64,000 nucleotides of DNA, taken from Rhizobium sophorae (lineage in GTDB: Bacteria; Pseudomonadota; Alphaproteobacteria; Rhizobiales; Rhizobiaceae). Shown here one piece after another: positions 35,288-44,800 of the stretch; within the stretch, counting starts at the first letter, position 1; every line of letters starts with the position of its first letter. Location of the stretch: contig NZ_JABFCN010000022.1 of the NCBI RefSeq assembly GCF_013087515.1, positions 62,001-126,000 of the forward strand, given 5' to 3'. The notes beneath the pieces were generated by a model. That model was not told where the DNA came from and made no database searches. It saw nothing but the letters and a program-made list of their open reading frames with translations. Position numbers and translations under genes: made by a program.

Positions 35288-36526
35288 TTACTGGCCGCTA
35301 TCGATGATCGATTGCATTTCCGATTGCGCACTCGAAAACGCGCCGTCGACGTCGTCGCCGAAGATCGCGGCGTTGGTGAAGCTTGCCCATGGCCCGTTGG
35401 CGCTGTTGATCAGGTCGTTGAACTGCAGCGTATAGGGGGTCTTGGCCACACTGATCGCCTTCAGGCCGACCTGCATGCGCGGATCGAGGCCCTCAAGCAC
35501 CTTGTCGGCGATATCGCCACGCGTCGGCAGGCTGCCATACTTCGCCATGATCTTCTGGCCGTCCATCGAATATACATATTCGAGGAACTCCTTCACCGCG
35601 TCGATCTTCTTCGTGCCTTTGGTGATCACGAAGTTGTCGCCGCCGGCAAAGGACGAAGGCTTCCCGTCGACGCCGGGAATGAGGGTTACGCCGAAGTTGA
35701 TATCGGGATGCTCGGTCACCAGCGTGCCGATGGCAAAGGCGCCGAGGCTTTGCTGGCCGATCTTGCCATTGGTGAAGGTGAGGAAGTTGGCGCCGTTGTC
35801 GCTGGCGGCTCCCGCCGGCACGAGGTCCTTCTTGACCATGTTGCGGTAGATATCGACGGCCTTGCGCATCTGAGGCGTATCGAGCGTCGCCGTCTTGCTG
35901 TCGGCCGACAGGATATCGGTGCCCGCACCCCAGACGAGCGGCGTGAATGTGAAGATCATGCAGCCGCCGCAGCCGCCGCCGGAGAAATAGAAGCCGTAGG
36001 TATCGTCACCCAGTGCCCGGATCTTCTCGGCATTGGCCGTAATTTCGTCCCAGTTCGCCGGTGCCTTTTCCGGGTCAAGACCGGCCTTCTTGTAGAGATC
36101 CTTGTTCCAGGCAAAGACGGAGGTCTCAACCGAAAGCGGCAGGCCGTAAATCCGGTCCTGATAGGTGCCGAGGCGAACATGCGATGGCGAAAGCGAGTTG
36201 AAATAGGGCAGGGATTTTGCCCAGTCCGTCAGGTCTTCCAGCTGGCCGGCTGCAGCAAAGGCGGGATTGTAGATCAGATCCATCGAAAGCGCGTCCGGCG
36301 CCTGTCCGCCGGCGATTGCCGTCGCATATTTCTGCACGAGTTCGGAGAACGGCACCTCGGTCATCACGACCTTGTTCTCGTGACCGGAATTATAGGCTTC
36401 GACGACCTTCTTGAAGGCGTCGCCGATCCCCGTACGAACCCACATTTCGACATTCTCGGCGGCTGACGCGGCCGAAAACAGGCACAAGGTAGCGATGCTG
36501 GTCGCCGCCAATAGACGCTTGATCAT
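35288..36526 (-). CDS. Sugar ABC transporter solute-binding protein
   Basis: A 412-residue periplasmic protein of the family 1 (CUT1) binding proteins. It has a signal peptide (MIKRLLAATSIATLCLFSAA, cleavage near ASA-AE). The mature protein shows VEMWVRTGIGDAFKKVVEAY, PDALSMDLIYNPAFAAAG and PFAGGDNFVITKG-like segments of the fold. An unusual internal run SGGGCGGCMIFTF (about residues 190-205) has paired cysteines. GGGAGGAG precedes the ATG at 36526. It should bind the arabino-oligosaccharide later cut by GH127; this is inferred from the operon. Confidence 0.92.
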   Translation of the reverse strand: MIKRLLAATSIATLCLFSAASAAENVEMWVRTGIGDAFKKVVEAYNSGHENKVVMTEVPFSELVQKYATAIAGGQAPDALSMDLIYNPAFAAAGQLEDLTDWAKSLPYFNSLSPSHVRLGTYQDRIYGLPLSVETSVFAWNKDLYKKAGLDPEKAPANWDEITANAEKIRALGDDTYGFYFSGGGCGGCMIFTFTPLVWGAGTDILSADSKTATLDTPQMRKAVDIYRNMVKKDLVPAGAASDNGANFLTFTNGKIGQQSLGAFAIGTLVTEHPDINFGVTLIPGVDGKPSSFAGGDNFVITKGTKKIDAVKEFLEYVYSMDGQKIMAKYGSLPTRGDIADKVLEGLDPRMQVGLKAISVAKTPYTLQFNDLINSANGPWASFTNAAIFGDDVDGAFSSAQSEMQSIIDSGQ

Positions 36527-36580
36527 GACACTCCTCCCGATATGGCGCATCTCCTCGCGCCTTTGCTCATTCTCTTCTTC

Positions 36581-37603
36581 TCATTCCTTCGGGGCTTCAC
36601 CCCCGCATGACTGCCGGACGATCAGCCGGCACGGCAATTTCCTCACTCCCGGTTCGACAGGCCGTCCTTCCGCAAGCGCGAGCACCGTCAAACCCGCTTG
36701 CCGCCCGAGCTCCTTCAGTTCCATATCCACCGTCGTCAGCGGCGGTCGCGTCTGGGCCGCGACAATCTCCCAATTGTCGAACCCGATGACCGATACGTCA
36801 TGCGGCACCTTGACGCCGCGCTCGCGCAACGCATCCACCGCGCCGCGGGCGATCTGGTCATTGCCGCAGAAGAGAGCATCCGGTTTTTCTCCCGACCTCT
36901 TCCAAAGCTGTTCGACCGCATCATGCCCCCAGCTTTCCGACCAGACGCCGTAGAGCACCGGCTCACGGTGACCTGCCACCTCGTGATAGGCGCCGGCACG
37001 TTCCCGCACTGAGAAGAAGTCCTCCGGCCCGGTGATGTGCGCAATCCGCCGCCGTCCGATCTTCACGAGCCATTCCACGGCCAGCCGCGCACCCTGTTCG
37101 TCGTCCGAACGGAAGGTGACACTGTTCTGCGTCCCCTCCGTGAATGCGTAGACGACAGGCACATGCAAATTCGAGAGATCGACAGGCAGGCGCCGATCCA
37201 GGCGTTTTCCCGTCGCAATGATGCCGTCGACCTGTTTGTCCAGCATCGCATCGACATGGATCTGGGCGAGCGCCGGATCGTCTTCGATGGCGCACAGGAA
37301 GACCGAAACGCCGTGATCGACGAGAGCATCCGAGATACCCGCCATGACAGGCAGCGTGAAACGGCCGTAAGTATCGTTCGTCAGCAGCCCGATGGTAAAG
37401 CTGCGCTTGCTGAGAAGACCTCTCGCCAGCGCATTTGGCCGGTATCCGATCTCGGCGGCGATCCGTTTCACCCGTTCGCGCGTTTCCGACCCCATCCGGC
37501 CGGTATCGTTGAGAGCTTTCGACGCCGTCGAGATGCTCACCGCGGCAGCCGCCGCCACCTCGTGGATGGTGATCCTGCCTCTTTTTCCTCCCGATATATT
37601 CAG
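36581..37603 (-). CDS. LacI-family transcriptional repressor, probable CTG start
   Basis: A 340-residue regulator with the LacI helix-turn-helix ITIHEVAAAAAVSISTASKA and hinge GYRPNALARGL (about residues 10-58). A periplasmic-binding-like effector domain follows (LTNDTYGRFTLPVMAGI to PLTTVDMELKELGRQA). No ATG or GTG precedes the helix-turn-helix. A perfect AAGGAGG (37609-37615) lies 5 bases before a CTG at 37603. An in-frame TTG at 37645 has no such site and lies inside the probable promoter-operator. It is the first gene of the arabinofuranoside operon and so likely controls itself. Confidence 0.88.
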   Translation of the reverse strand: MNISGGKRGRITIHEVAAAAAVSISTASKALNDTGRMGSETRERVKRIAAEIGYRPNALARGLLSKRSFTIGLLTNDTYGRFTLPVMAGISDALVDHGVSVFLCAIEDDPALAQIHVDAMLDKQVDGIIATGKRLDRRLPVDLSNLHVPVVYAFTEGTQNSVTFRSDDEQGARLAVEWLVKIGRRRIAHITGPEDFFSVRERAGAYHEVAGHREPVLYGVWSESWGHDAVEQLWKRSGEKPDALFCGNDQIARGAVDALRERGVKVPHDVSVIGFDNWEIVAAQTRPPLTTVDMELKELGRQAGLTVLALAEGRPVEPGVRKLPCRLIVRQSCGGEAPKE

Positions 37604-37626
37604 AACGTCCTCCTTCTGAGGTGATC

Positions 37627-37677
37627 TGAGAAAAGCTTTTACCAATCCTTATGTCAAGTGAGAAAAGGTTTTCTCAC
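37627..37677 (-). promoter_or_regulatory. LacI-type operator pair and promoter of the sugar operon
   Basis: GTGAGAAAA-GG-TTTTCTCAC (37658-37677) has perfect 9-bp arms. A second, one-sided copy TGAGAAAAGCTTTT lies at 37627-37640. Between them, read on the minus strand, is TTGACA (-35 consensus). The A/T-rich arms around a central pair fit LacI-family operators. It lies directly upstream of lacI and the sugar operon. Confidence 0.7.
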
Positions 37678-37918
37678 GCCACACCAAAGCTCGGATCGGC
37701 AACACAGTCGCGGCAAGAGGCAAGCACAGGGAAAGATCGATGCGCATCGGTCAGGCCGATTGCGATGTGTCATCGGTATTAAGACCAAGCGCAGAGCGGA
37801 CGATCTTGGACGGGCAAGGGAGGTTTGTTCCAGCGTCTTGCGGGAGCAAGACCGATCGCTGTCAGAGCCTCCGGTGGAGGCCCTGAATTACGGTTCGAAC
37901 CGAGCGATCATCGAAAAA
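37678..37918. other. Intergenic region between the sugar operon and hemA end
   Basis: About 240 bases with no gene. A hairpin CAG-A-GCCTCC-GGT-GGAGGC-C-CTG lies near 37864-37886, about 35 bases past the hemA stop, without a T-run; it could mark the hemA 3' end. Nothing else was recognised. Confidence 0.45.
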
Positions 37919-39133
37919 TCAGGCGACGTGCCTTGCGAGCGCACAGCGCGACCAGAGCGAATGCAGCGCCTCGACCAGATGGGCGATATCGGCGTCGGAA
38001 TGCAGCGGCGTCGGCGTGATGCGCAGGCGCTCGGTCTTCTTCGGCACGGTCGGATAGTTGATCGGCTGGACGTAGACGCCGCAATTGTCGAGCAGCAGAT
38101 CGGAGATCCACTTGCACTTGGCCGCATCGCCGACCAGCACCGGCACGATGTGGCTTGGATTGGGCATATGCGGAATGCCGCGCTGGTCGAGCAGCGCTCT
38201 CAGCTTGCGGACACGATCCTGATGGCGGGCGCGCTCGAACTGGCTGACCTTCAGGTGCTGGATCGAGGCGACGGCGCCGGCGGCAAGTGCCGGCGGCAGC
38301 GCCGTGGTGAAGATGAAGCCGGAAGCAAACGAGCGGATGAAATCGCAAAGCGCCGTCGAAGCGGCGATATAGCCGCCCATCACCCCGAAAGCCTTGCCGA
38401 GTGTGCCTTCGATCACGGTCAGCCGGTCCATCAGCCCCTCGCGCTCGGCAATGCCGCCGCCGCGCGGGCCGTACATGCCGACGCCATGCACTTCGTCGAG
38501 ATAGGTCATCGCGCCATATTTGTCGGCGAGGTCGCAGATCTCCTTGATCGGGGCGATATCGCCGTCCATCGAATAGACGCTCTCGAAGGCGATCAGCTTC
38601 GGCGCCCTCGGATCGGCGGCAGCGAGCTTGGCTTCGAGATCAGCCACGTCATTGTGCTTCCAGATCACCTTGTCGCACTTGGCGTGGCGAATACCCTCGA
38701 TCATCGAGGCATGGTTCATAGCGTCAGAGAAGATTATGAGCCCAGGAATCTTCGCACCGAGCGTGCCGAGTGCCGCCCAGTTGGAAACATAGCCTGATGT
38801 GAAGATCAGTGCCGCTTCCTTGCCGTGCAGATCGGCAAGCTCACGTTCGAGCACGACGTGGTGATGGTTGGTGCCAGAAATATTCCGGGTGCCTCCCGCA
38901 CCCGCGCCACAGTGGTCGATGGCGTTCTTCATCGCCTCGATCACCTTGGGATGCTGGCCCATGCCGAGATAGTCGTTGGAGCACCAGACGGTAACTTCTT
39001 TTGCGCCATCGGCCGTATGGCGCGTCGCGCGCGGAAAATTGCCGCGGTGACGTTCGAGATCGGCAAAAACGCGGTAACGGCCCTCGGTGTGAAGCCCGTC
39101 CAGCTCGCTTTTAAAATACGCTTCGAAATCCAT
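37919..39133 (-). CDS. hemA: 5-aminolevulinate synthase
   Basis: A 404-residue PLP enzyme that condenses glycine and succinyl-CoA to 5-aminolevulinate, the first haem precursor in alphaproteobacteria. It begins [20 protein letters not shown]. The conserved [14 protein letters not shown], the [11 protein letters not shown] loop and the PLP lysine K247 in GTLGKAFG are all present. GGAG lies 6 bases before the ATG at 39133; an adjacent ATG at 39136 is too close to it. An Irr-box-like sequence lies about 100 bases upstream. Length is normal. Confidence 0.96.
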   Translation of the reverse strand: MDFEAYFKSELDGLHTEGRYRVFADLERHRGNFPRATRHTADGAKEVTVWCSNDYLGMGQHPKVIEAMKNAIDHCGAGAGGTRNISGTNHHHVVLERELADLHGKEAALIFTSGYVSNWAALGTLGAKIPGLIIFSDAMNHASMIEGIRHAKCDKVIWKHNDVADLEAKLAAADPRAPKLIAFESVYSMDGDIAPIKEICDLADKYGAMTYLDEVHGVGMYGPRGGGIAEREGLMDRLTVIEGTLGKAFGVMGGYIAASTALCDFIRSFASGFIFTTALPPALAAGAVASIQHLKVSQFERARHQDRVRKLRALLDQRGIPHMPNPSHIVPVLVGDAAKCKWISDLLLDNCGVYVQPINYPTVPKKTERLRITPTPLHSDADIAHLVEALHSLWSRCALARHVA

Positions 39134-39459
39134 CATATGCTCCAGTATCACGCGACCGTTCTTGCTGACCGGACGTTCGCGCGTCAACCCTTGCCCTTTG
39201 CTTTACCATCAACTGCGGCAAAAGGCGCAGAGTTTTGAATGATTCCAGATAAAGAATATGCGAGCCGCGATCAACGAAATTGATGTGGCAAGCATAATGG
39301 AAATTCGCGAAACCGCGCAGCTGGCGACAACATCCTGTATCGAAAAAAATCAGGACAGCGGTGGACAACCCTTTCTTCCGACATAGTTTTCGGTCTAGCC
39401 TGACAAAAAATAAAAAGGGACGGCCTTTGCCCGCTGGGCAACAACCTCGGAGAGAAAAG
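39134..39459. other. Divergent promoter region hemA / glycine-zipper gene
   Basis: 326 bases holding both promoters. The main recognisable element is an interrupted palindrome TTTTGAATGATTCCAGA at 39233-39249 (listed separately). An inverted repeat ATCAA-CGAAA-TTGAT lies at 39270-39284. No gene was found. Confidence 0.5.
39233..39249. promoter_or_regulatory. Candidate Irr box (iron control element) upstream of hemA
   Basis: TTTTGAATGATTCCAGA agrees with the rhizobial ICE pattern TTTAGAA-N3-TTCTAAA at 11 of 14 defined positions. It lies 100 bases before the hemA start. Irr is known to control haem and iron genes in rhizobia. No binding data are available here. Confidence 0.35.
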
Positions 39460-39717
39460 ATGAAGAAAGTTGTCATACTCGCATTGATCGGCCTGTCGAT
39501 CGCAAGCTGCACGCCGACGCAACAGGGCGCCGGCATTGGCGCTGCATCTGGCGCCGTGATCGGCGGTGTAGTCACCGGCGACGTGCGTGGCGCGGCAGTC
39601 GGCGCCGCTATCGGCGGCGTGTCCGGCGCCCTCATCGGCAGCGTCGCCGAACAACCCGGCCAGTGCTACTATCGCGACCGCTACGGCCGCCGCTATATCG
39701 ACAGTTGCCCGCGCTGA
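39460..39717 (+). CDS. Glycine-zipper lipoprotein
   Basis: An 85-residue protein with a lipoprotein signal (MKKVVILALIGLSIASC, lipobox IASC, Cys17). A glycine-zipper repeat follows: GAGIGAASGAVIGGVVTGDV and AVGAAIGGVSGALIGSVA (about residues 24-62). The C-terminal end has CYYRDRYGRRYIDSC with a cysteine pair. Such proteins insert into or lie on the outer membrane. CGGAGAG precedes the ATG. A perfect 11-bp terminator follows at 39745. It is divergent from hemA. Family clear, role unknown. Confidence 0.82.
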   Translation: MKKVVILALIGLSIASCTPTQQGAGIGAASGAVIGGVVTGDVRGAAVGAAIGGVSGALIGSVAEQPGQCYYRDRYGRRYIDSCPR

Positions 39718-39744
39718 GCGCGCTCTGAAATCGGCAAATTCAGG

Positions 39745-39776
39745 AAATCCCGGACACACGTCCGGGATTTTTTGTG
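39745..39776 (+). terminator. Terminator after the glycine-zipper gene
   Basis: AAATCCCGGAC (39745-39755) and GTCCGGGATTT (39760-39770) form an 11-bp perfect stem with a 4-base loop and a T-run. Confidence 0.88.
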
Positions 39777-39886
39777 CTAAATTAGCGCGTTGGCAATTTA
39801 AAATGGTACACCCCGCGCGATTTTGTCGCTAAGCTGTTCATGGCTGGGCAACGAAGCTTCAATGTAGACATAACCAAAAGCGGCGG

Positions 39887-41815
39887 ATGCGGATCAGAGG
39901 GACAAGCCCGAAAACAGGTACTGCGTATCGGCGAACAGGCACCATGATGGTGGTCGCAGCGGCAGCTGCGTTCTCACCGGTCCTGATCGGCGACGCTTAC
40001 GCCTTCAAGCTTTTCGGCATCACCATTTTCGGCAAAGAGGAAGACGAAGGCGAACAGGTGCCCGATCCGGTGCGCTACCAGGTCGACCTCAAAGCCGATA
40101 CCGCCGATCCCGACCTGAAAGAAGCGTTGGAAAACAGTTCCCGTCTCGTCAGCGACCAGAAGCAGCCGGTTTCCGGCGATCTCGGCATCGTTGTCAAGGC
40201 GCGTGACGACCGAGAGCGGCTGATCGCCACTCTGTATGAAAAGGCCCGTTATGGCGGCCTGGTGACGATCACCATCGACGGCAAGAATATCGACGACCTG
40301 CCGCCCAATCCGACATTCGACCGGTCAGGGCCGATCCCCGTCACCGTCGACATTACTCCCGGCCCCGTTTTCAAGGTCAGGGAGGTCCAGTTCGGCGGCG
40401 ATGCCGCAAACCACAATCCCGCCGATTACGATCTCGCCCCCGGTGCGCAGGCCGGCTCGCTCGCCATCATCAGGGCCGGCGACAAGATCGTCGAACAATT
40501 GAAGAGCGAAGGCCGGCCCTTCGCCAAGTTGACCGAACGCAAGGTCGTCGCCGATCATAACAGCGATACCGTCGATATCGTCCTTGCTGCCGAGGGAGGC
40601 CCTATCGCTCCGATCGGCGACGTCGGAGTCACCGGCGAGAAGACCGTCAGGCCAGCGTTCATCCAGCGTTATTCCCGGCTGAACAAAGGCGAAGCCTATT
40701 CCCCGGAAGCGCTGAAGAAAGCTGGCGAACGCCTTCGCGCCCTCGGCGTCTTTTCGAGCGTCACCATCCACCAAGGAGATGCATTGGCGCCGGATGGCAC
40801 CTTGCCGATGACGATCGAAGTTTCCGAGGGCAAGAGGCGCTACTTCGGCGTCGGCGCGCAATATTCCACCACCGACGGCTTCGGTGTTCAGGGCTATTGG
40901 GGCCACCGCAACCTGTTCGGCGAAGCCGAAACGCTGAGGATCGAGGGAGCGGTCTCGCGACTTGGCGAAACGACTGATGTCGGCAGCCTCGACTATTCCG
41001 CCGGCATCCTGTTCACCAAACCCGGCGCCTTCTTTCCCGCCGCCACGCTGAAGGCCGGCATCGTCGCCAAGACCGAAAATCCGGATGCCTATAACGCCAC
41101 GCTCGTCACCGCCTCGCTCGGCCTTTCCTATGAGCTGACCGACCAGGACACCGTCTCGGCAGCCGGCGAGGTCAGCTGGGAGCGCGACGACGACGCCTTC
41201 GGCACGAACGACTATCTGACCTTCACCTTGCCGATCCAATATGATCGCGACGCACGTGACGACAAATTCAACCCGACAGAGGGTTATCGCGCGACGCTCT
41301 CGGCTAAGCCCGGCTACGAGATCTTCAACGCCACGCCCTATGCGGCATTCGAGGGCTCGATCTCCGGCTATCTGCCGTTCGGACAGGAAGACGGCGTGGT
41401 GCTTGCCGGCAAGGTTGCCGCCGGCGTCCTGATCGGCGGCGACAGCATTGGGGACATTCCCGCCACGCAGCGCTTCTTTGCCGGCGGCGGCGGCTCCGTG
41501 CGCGGATACAGCTATCAGGAAATCTCGCCCTATAACGACAATGGCGATCCCACCGGCGGCCGTTCCTATGTGACCGGTTCGCTGGAGGCCCGCATCAAGA
41601 TCACCGATACGATCGGCATCGTGCCCTTCATCGATGTCGGCACCGTATCGGACAGCACCTTTCCGGGTTTTTCCGATATCCGCGCCGGCGCCGGCGCCGG
41701 AATACGATATGCAACGCCTTTCGGCCCGCTGCGGCTTGATTTTGCCATGCCGCTGAACAAGTACGAAGATGGCACAGATTACGGAATCTACGCCGGCATC
41801 GGCCAATCCTTCTAG
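39887..41815 (+). CDS. tamA: Outer-membrane assembly protein TamA (Omp85 family)
   Basis: A 642-residue outer-membrane protein. It has a long signal peptide (cleavage near GDAYA-FK, about residue 39), POTRA domains in about residues 60-330 (for example PIPVTVDITPGPVFKVREVQF), and a C-terminal 16-strand Omp85 barrel with the conserved FFAGGGGSVRGYSYQEISP loop (VRGY motif, about residue 540) and a final aromatic YAGIGQSF. It works with TamB to insert outer-membrane proteins or to move phospholipid. tamB starts 67 bases downstream, so the two form an operon. Confidence 0.93.
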   Translation: MRIRGTSPKTGTAYRRTGTMMVVAAAAAFSPVLIGDAYAFKLFGITIFGKEEDEGEQVPDPVRYQVDLKADTADPDLKEALENSSRLVSDQKQPVSGDLGIVVKARDDRERLIATLYEKARYGGLVTITIDGKNIDDLPPNPTFDRSGPIPVTVDITPGPVFKVREVQFGGDAANHNPADYDLAPGAQAGSLAIIRAGDKIVEQLKSEGRPFAKLTERKVVADHNSDTVDIVLAAEGGPIAPIGDVGVTGEKTVRPAFIQRYSRLNKGEAYSPEALKKAGERLRALGVFSSVTIHQGDALAPDGTLPMTIEVSEGKRRYFGVGAQYSTTDGFGVQGYWGHRNLFGEAETLRIEGAVSRLGETTDVGSLDYSAGILFTKPGAFFPAATLKAGIVAKTENPDAYNATLVTASLGLSYELTDQDTVSAAGEVSWERDDDAFGTNDYLTFTLPIQYDRDARDDKFNPTEGYRATLSAKPGYEIFNATPYAAFEGSISGYLPFGQEDGVVLAGKVAAGVLIGGDSIGDIPATQRFFAGGGGSVRGYSYQEISPYNDNGDPTGGRSYVTGSLEARIKITDTIGIVPFIDVGTVSDSTFPGFSDIRAGAGAGIRYATPFGPLRLDFAMPLNKYEDGTDYGIYAGIGQSF

Positions 41816-41882
41816 GATTGCCGATTCCGCTCGTGTTTTCCAATCTGTGGGCCGTCATGAAAACGGGGTAGTGTCCGCGCCG

Positions 41883-44800
41883 ATGCAAACGCTGACAAAA
41901 ATCGTCAACTGGATCGTACGGCTCACCGGCTATGCCGTCGGCGCCACGTTGATTCTTGCCGTCGTCGCACTGGCGATCTTCGGCTTCACCAGTTTTGGCG
42001 CTCGCATCGTCACCGAAAAGATAGCCTCCACGCTTTCCAACCGCGACATGACGATCGAGGTTCGCGAACCGCAAGGCCTTTTGACCGGCGGGCTTCGCGC
42101 CGCCGAGATCTCCATCTCCGACACCAGGGGCGTCTTTGCCGAAATTCATGGCGTCGCGATTGACTGGAATCCGCTTGCGCTGCTGACCGGAACCTTCCAT
42201 GCCAAACGCTTCGAGATCGAAGCGATCAACGTGCTGCGCAAGCCGGTGCGCACCCTGCCCTCGCGGCCCCAAGCTGAAAATTCCGGCGGATTCAGCCTTC
42301 CGATCAAGGTCGATATAGACCGCATCGCGCTGCCCGATATCAAACTTGCCGCACCCGTTGCCGGCCGCGCCTTTGCGCTCGCCGCCGAAGGCAGCCTTTC
42401 GGCGAACGGCGATGGCGGCGAGGCCGTTGTCAATGTCAGCCGTCACGCGGTTCCGGATGCGCGGCTTGCCGCCGACATCGCTTTTGCGCCAGCCGAAAAC
42501 CGGCTGCGGCTGAAGGCGCAGCTGTCCGAGCCGAAGGGCGGGCTGCTGGCAGGCTTTCTCGGTCTGCCGGACAGCCCGGCCGTCAACATCGATCTCGATG
42601 GCCAGGGGCCGATATCCGAATGGAAAGGCAAATTGCAGGCTGCCCTCGACGGGCAGCAGCGTGCCGCAATCGAAGCTCGGCATCAGATTACGGAAGATGG
42701 GCTGCACCACCTCGACCTCAAGGGCGGCGGTGACCTGAGTTCGCTGCTTCCATCGGCATTCCGGCCGCTTTTTGCCGGCCAGACCAATATCGATCTTGCC
42801 ACCACCTTCGACAATCACGGCAAGATCGATATCCAGACCGGCAATATCGCCACCGGCAGCGTCGTGATCGCCGCCTCGGGCACCCTCGATCCTGCCGGCA
42901 ACAACAGCCTGAACGCCAATCTGCTCGGCACGTCGGGGCCTGTCGATTTCCGCTGGCCGCTCGCCGAAGGCGAAGCGCGCTTTCTTATATCAGGCCTCAA
43001 CCTGGCGCTTACAGGCGATGCGCAGACCGCCCGACTGAACGTCAGCGGCTCGCTCGACACCGCAACCCTGCCGCAGGCCGATATCGGCAACATCAAGCTG
43101 ACGGCAAAGAGCGACGCCTTCAATCTCGCCGCCCGTTCCGGCAGCGTCCAGTTGCGCCTCGTTGCCGGCGACGCGACCTTTGCCGAGCCGAACCTCAATC
43201 GTGCGGTCCAAGGCCCGATCACGATCGCTTCTCCGCTGCAGATCTCGCCCAGTGGTATCGGCTTCAACGGCACCACCGTCGAAAGCGCCAATATCAACGG
43301 CAGCCTCAACGGCTCCTATCGGCTGACAGACCAAGCGCTGACCGGCAACCTCAAGCTCACCATCAACCCGGCAGCCCTGCCGGCTGCGGCAACAGGCAGG
43401 TTCGACGGACCGATCTCGCTCGAAAGCCAGGTGGTCGGCACCATTCCGTCGAAATTCGCGCTGTCCAACCTCGTCCTGAAGTCCGGCACGCTCGAAGCCG
43501 CCGGCAACGTCGCGCTCGACGGCGGGATCTTGAACGCCGATCTCTCCGGCCGGTTGCCTGACATCGGCAAGCTCATCCCCGGCGCCAGCGGCGGGGCGGG
43601 TTATGCGTTGAGAGTGGGAGGTGAGCTCCCGGCAATCTCCGTCACGGCCAATCTCAAGGCGCCCAACCTTGAAATGGCCGACCGCATGCTCGGCAACCTC
43701 AATATCGACCTGTCGGGTCTCGCCGATCCTAAGGCCCCGCAGGGTAGGATCGGCGCCACCGGCACGATCGACGGCCAGCCGATCAGCGTCAACGGTGACA
43801 TAAGTTCGCAGGACGGCAAGATGAGCATTCCGGCGCTGACCGCCGATATCGGCGGTAACCGGCTGACCGGCAATGTGGAATTCTCGTCCTCCCTTGAGCC
43901 GACAGGCGCGCTGACCTTCGATTTCCCCAATATCGGCCTGCTCGCCGCACTCGGCGGACAGAAGGCCGAAGGCGATCTCAAAGGGTCGCTCGGCGTCAGC
44001 AGCGATGGTGGCAGGATTGCGCTCAAGCTGCTTGCGACCGGCGGCTCGATCCGCCGAGATACGCTTGCGATCGTCAAGCCGGATATCGATGTCACGGTCA
44101 GCGATCTCAAAGCCCTTGCGGCAAACGGCACGGTCAAGGCCGAGGAGGTGAGTGCCGGAACGAACAGGCTCGCCGGCCTTTCGCTCGATTTTACCAAGCA
44201 GCAAGACCATACCGATTTCGATCTCGATGCTGCCTATGACGGCAATCCCGTGCTGGCCACCGGCAATATCGAAGCGGCGGGCGGCACGGTGCATTTGAAC
44301 CTTGATCGCTTCTCGGCAAGCCCCCGCAATATCCCGATCGAGCTTGCCGCACCGACGCAGGTCGCAATCGGCGGCGGTGCCGCCAGCCTGAACGGACTGA
44401 CGCTGAAGACCGGCGCCGGTTCGGTGACCGTCACCGGTTCCGCCGGCGAAACGCTGAAGATCGATGCAGACATCCGCGAGCTGCCGGCAGCGCTTGCCAA
44501 CGGTTTCGTGCCGAACCTTTCAGCCGGCGGGACGATCTCCGGAACGATTGCCGTGACTGGAACGCCGGCAGCACCAGTCGCCGACTTCAAGCTCGACTGG
44601 AAGGATGCGACGACGGGCCAGACAAAGGGAGCCGGCCTGGCACCGCTCGGCATCACCGCCATTGGCAAATTCGCCGACAACAAGCTCGATTTCGACACCA
44701 CGGTCGGCAGCAATGACGGCCTCTCGCTGAAGGCCGCCGGCAATGTCGCGCTCGCCGACCCGAAGGCGCCGGTGCTGGATGTCAACGCCGATATCCTCAA

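Noticed and set aside
39270..39284. ATCAA-N5-TTGAT upstream of hemA as a possible FNR/FixK box
   Set aside because: FNR-type boxes read TTGAT-N4-ATCAA. Here the half sites are in the opposite order and the spacer is 5 bases, so it does not fit.
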